A DNA stretch of 64,000 bases, taken from Cannabis sativa. Taxonomy: Eukaryota; Streptophyta; Magnoliopsida; Rosales; Cannabaceae. Each line of letters starts with the position of its first letter. The first letter of the stretch is position 1. The stretch lies in assembly GCF_029168945.1 (NCBI RefSeq), contig NC_083603.1:49424406-49488405 (forward strand), read 5' to 3'. The notes below the pieces were generated by a model that made no database searches, was not told where the DNA came from, and saw nothing but the letters and a program-made list of their open reading frames with translations. Below, one piece after another: positions 25,880-37,407 of the stretch. The position numbers and the translations under genes are program-made.

Positions 25880-26460
25880 TTTTTGTTTTTTTAAACTTAG
25901 ATTGCGATTTGAGTTGTTGTTGGAATTGCCATGTAAATTGCAAACTAAGTTGGGTTGCAATTTGTCTCTGGCAAGAATTCATGTAAATTCTCAGAATTCT
26001 CTGTTGATACGACATGCTGCTTTTCCGATTCATTTCTTTCAGGATCAGTCGGGGTCTTACAAACTCTATTGATAATATAGATGAATCCATTGCTTTATAC
26101 AAATGTGTAAAAAATGCTAGCCGCACTTAAAGGCCGAGTACTCTGCCATATTTGAGTTAGCAACCCGAATTAAAATAATTCAAATGTACAGATACAATCA
26201 GAATCCTAACAAAAATAAAAAATTTTATAATCAATTATGCACATAATAAAAATAAATAGATCTAATGAAAATAAAGATATTTGTAAACCTACTCTTGTCT
26301 CTTATGTTATCCATTATTCTATTTTAATCATTTTAATCAAAATAAAAAAAAAAACAAATAAAATCTATAGAATAGAGATAAATAGATTCATTTATTGCGT
26401 AAGTTATGATTGAAGCATTTACTGTAAAGTACGAATATTTGTAATTTATTCTTACTAATT
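25880..26460 (-). other. Nuclear insert of plastid DNA (NUPT): trnK-UUU exon 1, intron start and upstream spacer
   Basis: On the minus strand the order is spacer, trnK 5' exon (26166-26127), then the first roughly 240 bp of the trnK group II intron (starting GTGCGGCTAGC). The intron includes the conserved stretches CGACTGATCCTGAAAG and AGCATGTCGTATCAACAGAG known from chloroplast trnK introns. matK is not included. The sequence has drifted from the chloroplast version (three extra bases in the exon), as expected for an old nuclear copy. The right limit is approximate. The 91-codon minus frame here is this intron, not a protein gene. Confidence 0.88.
26127..26166 (-). pseudogene. trnK-UUU: trnK-UUU 5' exon relic
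   Basis: Reads GGGTTGCTAACTCAAATATG, then GCAGAGTACTCGGCCTTTAA. The chloroplast exon is 37 nt; this copy is 40 nt, with a changed D-loop region. No 3' exon is nearby, so no functional tRNA can form. Confidence 0.88.
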
Positions 26461-26469
26461 TTACTGTAT

Positions 26470-27920
26470 GAAAAAAAAATTGTAAATGAACAAACCCCTA
26501 ATAAAAAAAGCTAAGTAAAAGTATATTAAAGGGAATACTCGCCTCTGGTATTTTTTTAGTGTAGTGTGGTGATGTTATAATTGACTAATATTTTAGAAAT
26601 ATTGAGTTCGAAATCGATATATTTCTATTTTTTTTTGCATCCTGACTTTAATTTTTCATATAATTTTTTTTTTGTAATTATAATAGTAATGTCCTTAATT
26701 TTTTTATAAATTTTAAATAATAAAAAAAATTAAGTATTTTTTTTTTTTGCTGCAAAAAATTAAGTAGATTATTACAAATGTACACATATAGCGGAATGAT
26801 CTCAAAAAGAATAAATATATAGCGGAATGTTTTGACAATATGTTTCTAGCCACAGAAAACACAGTAGTATTATTACAAATATACGAATATTGTCCTTATA
26901 ATATCATGTAAAACTTTAATGTGTGCGTTAATATTATTGGTTGTTTCACACTGATATAAGTTGAAATTTAGAAAATATTAATTGATTGAATTTCTCAGCT
27001 CAAATTATGTTGTGATAGTATTGTCTTTTATACAATTCTCAATTACAATCAATCAATACTTTAATATAAAGAGCAAAGAATCAAATAGCTGTGGTGGTGT
27101 GCTATAAAGGATAGTGCTTGTTTCCTTGGGTAGAGGAGAAAAAAATGTCAAGACAAAAAAACAAAATTATCCAAATGTCATTTCCTTAAATATTCTTTAT
27201 CTAAATTTTCACTACCTACATTATATATTAATTTTTTGTTTTATTATAAAATCACACATGCAGTTAAATAATACTTCGCAAATTTAAAGAAAACTCAAAT
27301 TTAGATAATATGAAAACAAAACAATATTATATTTGTAAAAAAAAAAAAAAAAAAAAATCCTTCTTATTCATATGAAACTAAACTCTTTTTAGTTTCTTAT
27401 TAATTGATACAAATATGAGCTAAAAATTTTTCTTATAGATTAAAGTACCAAAAAAAAAAAAACAAAAAAATCAAAGTGATTATGCTAATTCTGCTTATAG
27501 CAGTTTTTGTTCAGATTATGATTAAGCTATCTAAGCTTAATTCAGTAGTGTAAGGAAAAAAAAAACTAGTCAATACATCGGCACTAGTAAATGAACTTAT
27601 AGATACAACTAAAAACTATTTATCTTCATTCATTTAAACATAATTTTAATAAATAATTCAAGACAAAATAAAAACTAGTTAAGTGAAGAATTTAGGTTGA
27701 ACAACCTTAATAATATTAAGACAATAAAGACAGGTAATTTGTTTTGGGTTTCACGGCTTTGACAAATGCCTTAAAATTTAGTTTTTCAGTAAATATATAA
27801 TTACAAGATATTACAGAGATTACAGAGATTGTTGAAGTTTGAAGTTTGTGTAAGAGCCGACATTGATGAAACGACAGAATGACTTAACATAAATGCAGAC
27901 TTTAATCCATTAAATTTCAG
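26470..27920. other. AT-rich spacer
   Basis: Poly-A and poly-T runs, no coding similarity. A tRNA-box-like phrase GAGTTCGAAATCG near 26606 is too weak to call a SINE. Confidence 0.5.
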
Positions 27921-27929
27921 AGTATTGAG

Positions 27930-28086
27930 AGGCACCAGTGTGCCTAGCATCTTCCTATGTGTTAGTCATATTATTGGTCTAATTAAGTATTGGGTCCCAC
28001 ATAGTTTAATATAATAGATTTTAAGGAGTATCGCTAGCCAATCACAACGTGACATGTCGAGAAGGTACTAAGCACCATTGGTGCCT
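27930..28086. mobile_element. Small MITE with AGGCACCA ends
   Basis: Inverted ends AGGCACCAGTGTGCCTAGCA and (complement of the right end) AGGCACCAATGGTGCTTAGTA define a 157-bp unit. Target duplication not clear; superfamily undecided. Confidence 0.7.
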
Positions 28087-28420
28087 AATAGGCTAATAGC
28101 AATGCTCATTGAGAATAAGGGCTTCTGACAAAAAAAATAGTGAGAATGACGATTGAGTTACACGATTCAACTAGAGAACGACGATTGAGAAATAAGGGAA
28201 AGATAGTAGGGATTCAATTGCACTTTGAAGCATAAGATAAGTCCATGTGGTATCTCATATTTCTTCTTCTTCTTATTTTTATGACAAATCTTATTATTTT
28301 GTTTGAAAAATAATTCACACATACAAACTAAAACTAAAAGTCCAAATCGTTTAAAAAACTTTCAAGTATTATTTAAATAAGTTATAAATAATACTTTAGT
28401 TGAGTTTCTTTCATTAATTT

Positions 28421-29182
28421 CACTATTACAAACAAAAGCCTTTAATTTCAATTTTTAAGACTTTTTATCCCGATTTCACTAAAATAAAAACTGGGATATA
28501 TAGTAGTGGGATAAAATATTTTTAAAAATCTGACATAAAAGGGGGACTTTTTATCCCAGTTATTACATAAAAATTGAGATAAAAGAGACTTTTAATCCAT
28601 GTTATTACATAAGTTTTTATGAAATAACCGGGATTAAAAGTTAAAATTATAATAAAAAAATAAAACCCAAAAAAATTATATTATTCCTTGAAACAATTTT
28701 TACAATCAGATTCCAAAAATTTATATCAAAATGTACAAATTAATACATCATCAAGGGTTCACAGCATAAAAAAAAAAATCATCAATGAACACCAATAATG
28801 AAGCTTCGTGCACCATGAAACGCTAAGAACCTAGAAGCACCATGACTGACGAATGGCCATTGATCAACTCTGTCAATATGAGAAAAGAAAGAAGGAGAGA
28901 GATCCAGAATGATGACTGAGAATCAGAGTTTCAGCAAATAAATAAATAAATAAATAAGAACAAGATGAAATAAAAAGTCCCACTTAAAATGCTAAGGTTG
29001 CATTAGGCAAATGCTTAAAAATCTCCTTTGCAACACCCTTTTCTGTCTGATTGCCAAACAAGGCCCTTGTTCCTAACATTTATTTAAGGTTCCAATTGTA
29101 AAAGTGGGATCAAAAGTTTTTATCTCACTTCTTATTTTATCAAATGTAAAAAGTGGGATAAAAAGTCTCTTTTGTTGTAGTG
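28421..29182. mobile_element. 762-bp non-autonomous CACTA element
   Basis: Left end CACTATTACAAACAAAAG, right end complement CACTACAACAAAAGAGAC, with a 3-bp duplication TTT on both sides as expected for En/Spm elements. Subterminal repeats of the form ACTTTTTATCCC(A/G) occur near both ends in both orientations. No transposase; the interior is unremarkable. Confidence 0.88.
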
Positions 29183-29239
29183 TTTAACAATTGTTTTTTT
29201 ATTTTTATTTTTATAGGTGATTGACTAATGTCTTACCGA

Positions 29240-30490
29240 ATAAGTATTTTATTAATATTTTATTTTAAATAATTAATTTTTTTTTATAAATTTTTATATA
29301 TATTTATGAAAATAATTTTGTTTTCATAATTTTTTTTGTACTATTTAATATTCTTATATTGTTATTTGTTCAAAAGTTAAAATTTTATTTATAAAAAGTG
29401 ATTGTTAATGTTATATATGACTATTTGAACACTCTTGATTGTATTTTTTTTTAATTTTTTTTTTATGTTTTTTTATTGTTTTAATTTTACAATATATAAG
29501 ATAATTATTTGTACAAATTTATTTATTTTTATTTTAGTATTTTCTTCTTATTTTTTTTTTTATAAATTTAGTTTAAATTATTTAAGTAGTCAAATTAGAG
29601 ATGAAAATAGGCGTTTTTCTTTTTTACTTTAATAAAAGAAAATAAAAAAGTGTTTCTATATTTTATTTATTTCTTTCTATTTTTTAAATTTTATGAGAGT
29701 TTCATTTCAATATATTAATATCAATATATATAAAATAATTTTATTTTAAGAATTTTATTTGTACTATTCAATATTCTTATATTGTTATTTGTTCAAGTTA
29801 AAAATAATTATTTACAATTAAAATATTTTCTCTTAATTTTTATTTGTTCAAAAGTTAAAATTTATTTTTTATTTTATTTATAAAAAGTGATTGTCAATGT
29901 CATATATGACTATTTGAACACTATTGATTATATATTTTATTTTGATATATTTTTTTATTGTTTTAATTTTAGAATATTAGAACATAACTATTTCTTTGAA
30001 TCGATTTTTTTTTATTTTAACATTTTTATTAGGATTTTTTACAAAAATACTGAATTTTAGACAAAAATTCACAATTTTACTGTCACGGGGTTTTTTTTAC
30101 AAAATTAATACTGTCTTTTTATAAAACAATCGTAAGACAACAAAACAGAACAATTAAAATAACAGTGGAACAACTAAAAATCAACCATAGAATAACCGTG
30201 AAAACTTAACATAGTACACAGTATAAAACTTACACATAATTTTTGAAAAGAAACACAGTATTTTTGAAAAAAATTCTGCCTCATAATAAAAAAGTTAAAA
30301 ATTTCAGTATGTGGTGTAAAAACTCCTTTTAATTATTTTTTTTATAAGTTTAGTTTAAATTATATAAATGGTCAAATTGGAGATAAAATAGGCATTTTTC
30401 TCCTTTTACCTTAATAAAACAAAATAGAAAAGTGTTTCTACATTTTTTTTTTCTTTCTATTGTTTAAATTTTATGTGAATTTCATATCAA

Positions 30491-30500
<10 letters not shown>
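29240..30500. repeat. Local duplication of a roughly 490-bp AT-rich block
   Basis: Blocks such as ATTCTTATATTGTTATTTGTTC (29350, 29770), TGACTATTTGAACACT (29420, 29908) and AGAAAAGTGTTTCTA (29648, 30426) recur in the same order. The second copy is longer because a MITE-like insert (30031-30327) lies in it. The open frame at 29435-29632 is low-complexity. Confidence 0.75.
30031..30327. mobile_element. MULE-like MITE inside the second block
   Basis: Inverted ends AGGATTTTTTACAAAAATAC and AGGAGTTTTTACACCACATAC (complement of the right end). The uninterrupted first block (about 29530-29580) serves as an empty-site comparison. The tip with repeated TACTG resembles the right tip of the large MULE at 52924 (TTTACAAAAATACTG), suggesting a deletion derivative of that family. 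Confidence 0.68.

Positions 30501-30526
<26 letters not shown>
30493..30526. repeat. (TA)n microsatellite
   Basis: Uninterrupted TA dinucleotides. Confidence 0.95.
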
Positions 30527-30529
<3 letters not shown>

Positions 30530-31431
30530 AAAAGCACAAAGAGAATGAGGTGACATCTTATACGAGTTTTCTTTTATTTTCTTTGTTTTCTCATTTTTTA
30601 TACTTTTAGTAATATGAGAGCTATTTTCAAAAAGTCTCAATTGATTTAGAAACTATTGTATAGATGATATACTTTTATGTATATAGATCACTATCTTTTA
30701 ATTTCGTTTGTCTTAGAGTTAGTATTATTTATTTTCTATGTGAGCGATTGATCAACTTAATCGTGTATTATATATATAAAGGAGAGTCCAAACAAAATTG
30801 AGGTGGCATGCTATAATTTTTTTTTTTTTTTTTTTGTATTTTCTGCTTTTGTTTATATTTAGAATATTAGAGTTATTTTAAAAAAAAGTCCCACATGGTA
30901 TACTTGTAGGTTATATATCGATCACTATTCTTTCACTTTAATTTATCACAAAGTTAGTATTATTTATTTATTTTTATGTGGGTGATTGAAGAACTTAATT
31001 ATGTCAAATTAATTGTATTTTTTTAAAAAAAAAAATGAATGCAAAACACAATTTTGCTTTTTTCAATATTTGTATAAAAAGCATTTTTGTAAAAAAAATT
31101 ATTGTAATTTTTATTTAAATATATTTAAAACAATATATATATATTTATATAAAAATATATCTAACAGAGTCTAAACAAAATTGAGATGACATGCTATGAA
31201 TCTTTCTTTGTATTTTCTCTTTTTTCTCCTTTCTTCACATTTTTTTTATAAATTTTTCTTTATATCTTTAGAATGTGAGAGTTATTTTAAAAAGTAACAC
31301 ATGGTTTAGAAACTATTGTGGTGACATAGATTCAGATTATATATAGATCACTATTTTTTCACTTTAGTTTATCCCAAAGTTAGTGTAATTTATTTATTTT
31401 TATGTAGGTGATTGAAGAACTTAATCATGCT
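30527..31431 (+). repeat. Three diverged tandem copies of a 240-290-bp unit
   Basis: Units at about 30527-30765, 30774-31007 and 31146-31431 each start with a phrase like GAGTC(C/T)AAACAAAATTGAG-GTGACATGCTAT. They continue with ATATAGATCACTAT and end TGATTGAAGAACTTAAT. The starts resemble Helitron-type 5' tips (compare 53070, AAAGGAGAAGTATGGAGTGG), so they may be stacked Helitron ends. Confidence 0.7.
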
Positions 31432-31974
31432 TGTAATTTTTTTTAAATATGCAAACCATATATTTTTTTACTTTTTAATTTTTGTCAAGTATTTCATATA
31501 AAAAGTATTTTTTTTTTAAAAAAAATTATTGTAATTTTTATTTAAATATATTTAAAACTATTACTTATATAAAATAATTTAAAGATAAATTCTTAGTCTC
31601 CCTTATAATTTATTTTTTAAAATGAAAATAACACGTATCTTTGTATTTTTAAAAATTTGTAATATATTAAAAATTAAAAGAAAAAGCCATTTCAAGTTCT
31701 TTAACAAATAGAAAAATAGATTTTTTTTTTTATTTTAAACTATTAATTTTAGTTGAATATACAATATTATTATATAATAATAAAAAAAAATTATTCCATT
31801 TTTAATCTTCGTCAAAGTATTTTATGTCCTGAAATGCCTATAAAAATATTTTTGATTATAAATAAGAGTTGAATATTTTAATATATGCATGAATGTTAAA
31901 TTACTATTATTTAACATTGAATAATTTACATATAAATATTAAAAAATTATATATTCATATATGAGGCGGTGACT
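31432..31974. other. AT-rich spacer
   Basis: No recognised feature; homopolymer-rich. Confidence 0.5.
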
Positions 31975-32639
31975 TGTAGTTGTACGAAGAATTAAAATCA
32001 CTTAGCCATGAATACAATAGTCAGCACAATATTAAAGTTTGGGAATCTTTAATCAATGGTTGCTAGTAAGGTTCACTGATGCCCGTTATCTGTTACAAGT
32101 AATCTCAATTTGGATTACTGATGTACCATGATATCCAAGTGAAGGTGATGATGATATATGACTAGGACTGATATGAATAAATTTGTCTTTATAAAACTTA
32201 TCATTTACTATAAAGACATAATTCATATCATAATGATGATCAATAGTAGATCGATATAAATTTTGAGTAATCATGAACTCATGTTCATGTTATTAGTTTC
32301 TTTGATTCACTCGTTAAAATTTCTCAGAGAAGATGATTCTTACAGCTTCTGTTTTGGGAATCTAATAATGTGGAAGGCTGGAAACATGATCTACAATAAT
32401 AGAATCCTAACTTTCCTAACGGATTGAATGTTTGTTCATTATGTGTTAATTCTAGAATTAGAAAGGTGCACACAAATTTAGATGGCATCTAAAGTATACT
32501 TCCACTAGTGAATTAATGGTACTAAAGGATAAAGAAGTAATTGGAAAAGTAAAAGGGTAACTTGACCAAAACTAATTAAGAACCAATACATGGAGTGCTA
32601 ATCACTGGAATTGGTTATATCAATGGACACTGTAGTAAA

Positions 32640-33374
32640 TAGGGGTGTTCACAAAGTATCCGATCCAATCCAATCCGCACGATCCAATCTAATCCAATCC
32701 GCAAAATGCGGATATCCGCACTTGTGCGGATTGAATTGGATTGAAAAATCTAAAATCCGCACTTGTGCGGATTGGATGTTGTTTGACCTCAAAAAGTAAC
32801 CGATCTAATCCAATCCGCACTTAATTATATATATTTTAAAAAAATTATAATATGTAATATATATTAATTAAAAAAAGACATAAACTTTTAATTTCTTAAT
32901 CTTTTTTAGTAATATATTGAGTTGGTGCATTTTATTTATTTTGTAATAAAAAAACACAAAAAAAATAATTCTTATTAACATAGACACACAAATATAAAGA
33001 TTATATATATATATATACTAGCTTATTTACTTTAGTAATTAGATACATATATATTTTAGTGTAAATCTAAAGATAAGTATATATACATTGATATATATAT
33101 ATTGGTTTAATTTGTATATAAATAGAGATGGAAATAGATTATTATTGGAGATTAAGAAACAATAGTCTTTTTTTAATTTTTTTTCTATGAAATATTAAAT
33201 AATTTATTATTAAAAAAATAACCGATCCAATCCGCACTATTGCGGATTGGATTGGATTGGATTTAAACTCTTATGCGGATCAGATTGGATCCAAAATATG
33301 AAATCCGCACTTAGTGCGCGGATTAGATGTTGTTTGACCAAAAAAGTGGGGATTGGATCGGATGAATACCCCTA
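32640..33374. mobile_element. Non-autonomous hAT element with perfect 8-bp duplication
   Basis: Ends TAGGGGTGTTCA and (complement) TAGGGGTATTCA, flanked by GTAGTAAA at 32632-32639 and 33375-33382. Many copies of ATCCAATCCGCA and palindromes such as ATCCGCACTTGTGCGGAT crowd both ends, as usual for subterminal transposase-binding sites. No coding sequence. Confidence 0.93.
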
Positions 33375-33667
33375 GTAGTAAAACTCAGTAAATATAATTC
33401 TATAATGACTAAGAGCTCAATTCTATATTTATAGTGGAGTAATTACGAATTAATAAATATGATTATTTGGTTGATGAGACTCAATAAATAATCTAGTTTA
33501 TTAGAGCTTAGAATTATAGGTCCATGGTTCCCGAATTACCACCTTGAAATACTATCAAGAGTAGGGATAAGAGTTGTATAATGTTGTTTGGAAAAATTTA
33601 TTTTGAATGGAAAAATAGTAATTAATTATTTTTTGTAGTAAATTTTTTAAATTAATTAAATAGGGAA

Positions 33668-33797
33668 AAATACAAAAATTGTTAAGATAAAAATTGCTAA
33701 GATAAAAATTGTTAAGACAAAAATTGTGAGGACAAAATTTGTTAAGACAAAATATGACAGGATAAAAGTTATTGAGACAAAAATTTGTCAGGATAGG
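33668..33797. repeat. Minisatellite, about 8 copies of a 16-bp unit
   Basis: Variants of AAGACAAAAATTGTT in tandem. The asparagine-rich minus reading frame here is an artefact of the repeat. Confidence 0.85.
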
Positions 33798-34309
33798 AGA
33801 CACCTTGTCTTAATTGAGACAAGGTAGGCACCTACCCTATAGTAGGTATTATCCTAAATTTTTTCCACTTTACGTGGCACCTCCACATGGCAAAAAAGAA
33901 AAATATGTTGAAGACAACTCAGCACTAACCTGCCAAGTTAGTGTCGTGCTGCCTCCCAACCTTTGAAATTCCATTGCTGCATGGTACACACAAGCTAAGA
34001 TAGAAATTTTCACAAGCCAACAAGGTCCTAGCTGGGCCTATAGCTGACCGGCTAGGGGTGACAGCTTCCAAGCACCGGGTAGCCTTCAACAAGGATGGCC
34101 GACCATGTGTACAGAAGCATGCCAACATTTGTGTTTTTCTCATAAACCTTCCAACTCGCCTTCAACATTCCTGCAACATCAGAACAGTTCAAACTACCCA
34201 TAAATATAAGAATTCCCCATAAACAAATACAACCCTATTCTTTAGGGATTATTAGTTATCTACTTTAAATTTCAAATATATGATGTAACTTCCCTATTCT
34301 CCAGTGATA

Positions 34310-35165
34310 TTTTGATGAGAAGAATAAGTTAGAGCTGGACCAACTTAAGTTCCAACTGTTGACTCTCCAGGACGATCTTTGCAAGGCTGACACGGAAAAG
34401 GATATGCTTGAAGCACAACTTACTGACACAAATGTGACTTTTCTCGCTTCAATAAACAAGGTGTACCCTTTACAAAGCGAAGTTTGTAAGAAAGGGCCAG
34501 TGATACAGGGCTTATTGGGTCAAGTTGAGGATTTAAACAAACAGGTCGAGGACTTGACAAGAGAAAAAGACTTCTGGCATGTTAAACATGAGCAGCAAGT
34601 TATAATCACGTAGGGCATCTGCACAGTCAGCAACGCTCGCTTGAACACTATCCTACAGCTAGAGAGGAAAATTTCCCACCAACTAGCCAATGCGATTAAA
34701 GCTTTTATTTTGTTGGGGGCCATGCAAAGGGCTAGAGAGACTGTTGAACAGTCAATCCGTGATGCTATCAACTTAGTGAATCTTGCCAAAACACTTTGTC
34801 TTTGATTTGTTAACTTGTCTTATGCATTGCTGCTCCACGCTTGTGGAAGAAGGATCCTTCCATCCTCAGGCATCTAGAGGGGGCCAGGAAGATTGTCTAC
34901 AGAGGGTTCTTACTGTCGAAAAAACACGTATCTCAAAAAGTACTTTTATGAAAACAATAATGGCAAGTCAGATGGAGATTCAACTGGCCATACAGAGGCA
35001 CGACACTCAGCAGAGGTAGTGGCTTCTTCAAGAACCACCTCCCAAGGTCTTCCCCAAGATAGCCCAGTAGACCCTTTGGCTCTGACTCATAATGCGCCCC
35101 TAGTCCCACCCCAGGAGCAGCCTTGTGTTTCCACTGAGGAATTCCTTCCAAGCCAAGTCTAGGAG
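34310..35165 (+). pseudogene. Coiled-coil ORF, antisense to G2
   Basis: Follows a splice-acceptor-like TTCTCCAG at about 34301. Translation reads heptad-rich text (LELDQLKFQLL, then KADTEKDMLEAQL, then VEDLNKQVEDLTREKDFW), a stop at 34612-34614, then AMQRARETVEQSIRDAINL. Further frame changes lead to a proline/serine-rich tail ending FLPSQV, with a stop at about 35160. A poly-T run (35219-35244) follows. It resembles the coiled-coil proteins often encoded antisense in plant Tat-type retrotransposons. It is broken by stops and shifts, and its function is unknown. It could instead be a relic of a separate element. Confidence 0.5.
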
Positions 35166-35218
35166 TAGCATGTCGCCCAAACTGAGAAATGAACCTCATC
35201 TCATAACTCCTCCCTTTC

Positions 35219-35219
<1 letters not shown>

Positions 35220-35249
<30 letters not shown>

Positions 35250-36600
35250 TAGGTTTGTAGAAATAATTTAGTTACGCCCCTACCGAGAGGCCGTCTATAA
35301 TAATCTTAGAAACGTCTATTTGCTTAATTTATTTCCAAGTTCATTGCACGCTTCTTTTTGCCTTTGTTTTCTTGCTATGCCAACGGATATATTTATGTTT
35401 AATATTTTGCCAAGTTTTTTGTTACTACAGCCAAAGCTTGATACTTTCTGACTCAATCACTGCTTTGTTGAACCTTTGAAGTATGCAACTTCATACATTC
35501 GATAGGTGTCAACTTTTGTTAAAGTTCTCATCGTGGCATTCCTCAAGCTTTTGGTGAATTAACCTTACTTGTAGGAATTACAAACTACGTTCCTAAATCG
35601 CTACAGGAGTCGCAGAGTTTGCTTTCTGTCTACATTCTTCCCAATTAACTACCTTAGGCAAGATATCACAACACTCTTATGTTATTTGGATTAGTGAGAG
35701 CAAGGGAGACCAAACATACAATAGAGTCCTAGCCAGGTTCTTTTTAGGGAGACGAGGCTAGACTTGTATTAATGTTTTGACCGCCCCTCCTCAATCCAAA
35801 GTGACATGGCTGATTTAGCACTTAGATAAATTTTTCCTAAGTTTGTATTGTGAGAGCTGCTGGATCACGAAGGGCCTCCAGACGTGCTTCATCTCTTACT
35901 CCTCATGGGAAACTTGCCAATATGGCCAACAGGCCAAAGTGACTGTAATAGCATTCAAACAAATGGTTTTCTTGAGGGATCATGTTAAAGGCATATTAGC
36001 TATGCTTTTTGTGAGAACCATTTTGAGCTCTTCAATAGACTTTGAAGTGAATCCTACTTCCAAGAAGGAGGGTTGAAGATGTACTGGGGCTCAGGTGATA
36101 GCTTTGCTTCCAAGAATAAAGGTGAAAATTAAATCGGTCATACAATAGACTTCAAGTTTAATACAAGACTTTTAAGGGCACATAGCTAGGTATACTACCC
36201 CTAAGTGACTTAGGAAGTTTGGACGTCTCCAAGTTTATGGTTCTTATTTAAAACATAGCTTGTGTGTGAACAAACATGTGAAATCTTGTGTAATTTTTCT
36301 TCTACTTTCATTTCATTAGCCCAGAGGTTTACATTTAAGAAGGAAATTTACAAAGCATTACATGTGACTCGTAGAGGTATGTTGGATCTGAGTACCCCCA
36401 GCCTACTGACGGTAGTAATGAAGTCAGCCTACACTTCAAGCGTGAGAGATCTTCGATCCAACAACTCTTTTGAGTTGAAGTGTTTCACTACTTACTTTGT
36501 GCTACAACCTATGGAGTTCTTATGGGGAGATCAGTATGATTCTTGGTCTAGTTCTTTTTACGTTTGTTCCATTCCTAACTAGGTAGTTCAGTTTTTCCTT
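35220..36600. other. Part of G2 between antisense ORF and protease, no coding recognised
   Basis: Moderately GC-rich, 25-base T run at the left. Frames at 35843-36076 and 36262-36582 have no family resemblance. This is where RT, RNase H and integrase would be expected. Confidence 0.5.
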
Positions 36601-36609
36601 AAAATTCTC

Positions 36610-37060
36610 CTAGATGGCTTCAATTTTTGCTTGATTTTCTATTCCAGGAGCAACGAGTGTTTCTTCTTGGACTATGAATATTGTTCGAATAAAGACGTTG
36701 TAGTAGTTCCTTGGACTCTTCTGGTTGCCTATAACTGTCCCAATACATCCATTATCGTAGGGGAACTTCATAAACATATGTTGTAATGAAGTTACTGCTC
36801 CAAAATCTACTAGGATGCCCATTAAAATCTTACAACTGAATGGGACAAGGTGACAAATCTGCTTTAGTGAGTCCAATTGCTTGGAAGATGAATTTAAACA
36901 AGATTTTTACGGAACTCCCATTATCCACCAGGACTCTAGATACCCTTTTTGTTTTTAATTTGAGCTTCAATGACCAACAGGTGATTATGGGGAAATGTAC
37001 GTGTCGAGTGTCCTCCTCTGTGAAAGTGATGGGCAAACTCATTATTCGAGGATGTTAGGC
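36610..37060 (-). pseudogene. Gypsy aspartic protease relic of G2
   Basis: Reads FTEEDTRHVHFP, then KRVSRVLVDNGSSVKILF with the active-site-like DNGSS, then IGLTKADLSPCPIQL. After a deletion and frame change it ends HMFMKFPYDNGCIGTVIGNQ. This is the retropepsin-like layout of Tat/Ogre elements (VLVDNGSS ... LSPCPIQL ... KFPT..G.G...GNQ). It lies directly downstream of gag on the minus strand. The central part (substrate-flap and GRP region) is missing. Confidence 0.78.
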
Positions 37061-37407
37061 AGGAGACTGAACCAACACGCATGTTTCTCCTTCCCTGTCT
37101 AGCTCTCTTAAGGACCTCTTATGAGAGTTCTTGGTGGTTCATGCGAGCCTTGGGGGATATGGATTTCTTGGTCCTAGAACCACAATGGTTCACACAACCA
37201 AAGCCGGGAGCAATGAGTGCTAAAAGTTACAGTCCTGGGCCTTGAGGATGACCTACCCTATGTGGAGGATTTATGGTACTGTGCTGTCCGAGAACAATTA
37301 CTTATTCATGAATCACCTCAATCTCATCCGTTAGGTGTTTGCAGTCGTTGGTGGAATTTCCAACCTCTTTGTGGTATTCACACTTTTAGTTCGGGTCTTT
37401 CTTGAAA

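Larger units (their letters stand above)
31975..34270 (+). repeat. Diverged copia-like LTR remnant F, interrupted by an hAT
   Basis: Either side of the hAT insertion the text follows the A/B LTR layout: AAAGGATAAAG (32524), then AGAGCTCAATTCTATA (33411), then AATTATAGGTCCATGGTTCCC (33511), matching GAGTGCAATTC and GACCCATGGTCCCC in the A/B LTRs. A TATA-like CCATAAATATAAG is at about 34198. Both limits are uncertain. The sequence from 33900 to 34180 is more GC-rich and unassigned. Confidence 0.5.

Noticed and set aside
25851..26126. 91-codon minus frame starting MRLAFFTH
   Set aside because: It is the plastid trnK intron inside the NUPT, which is not protein-coding.
26540..26640. Box-B-like GAGTTCGAAATCG, possible tRNA-derived SINE
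   Set aside because: No convincing box A, tail or target duplication.
30527..31431. Regularly spaced repeats considered as a CRISPR-like array
   Set aside because: Units are long and diverged, the genome is a plant nucleus, and there are no spacers or cas genes.
33555..33803. 82-codon minus frame rich in NNF repeats
   Set aside because: Translation of the 16-bp minisatellite.
35843..36582. Two plus frames (77 and 106 codons) between the G2 protease and antisense ORF
   Set aside because: No recognisable motifs, no supporting splice or start context, and they are inside a broken retrotransposon.
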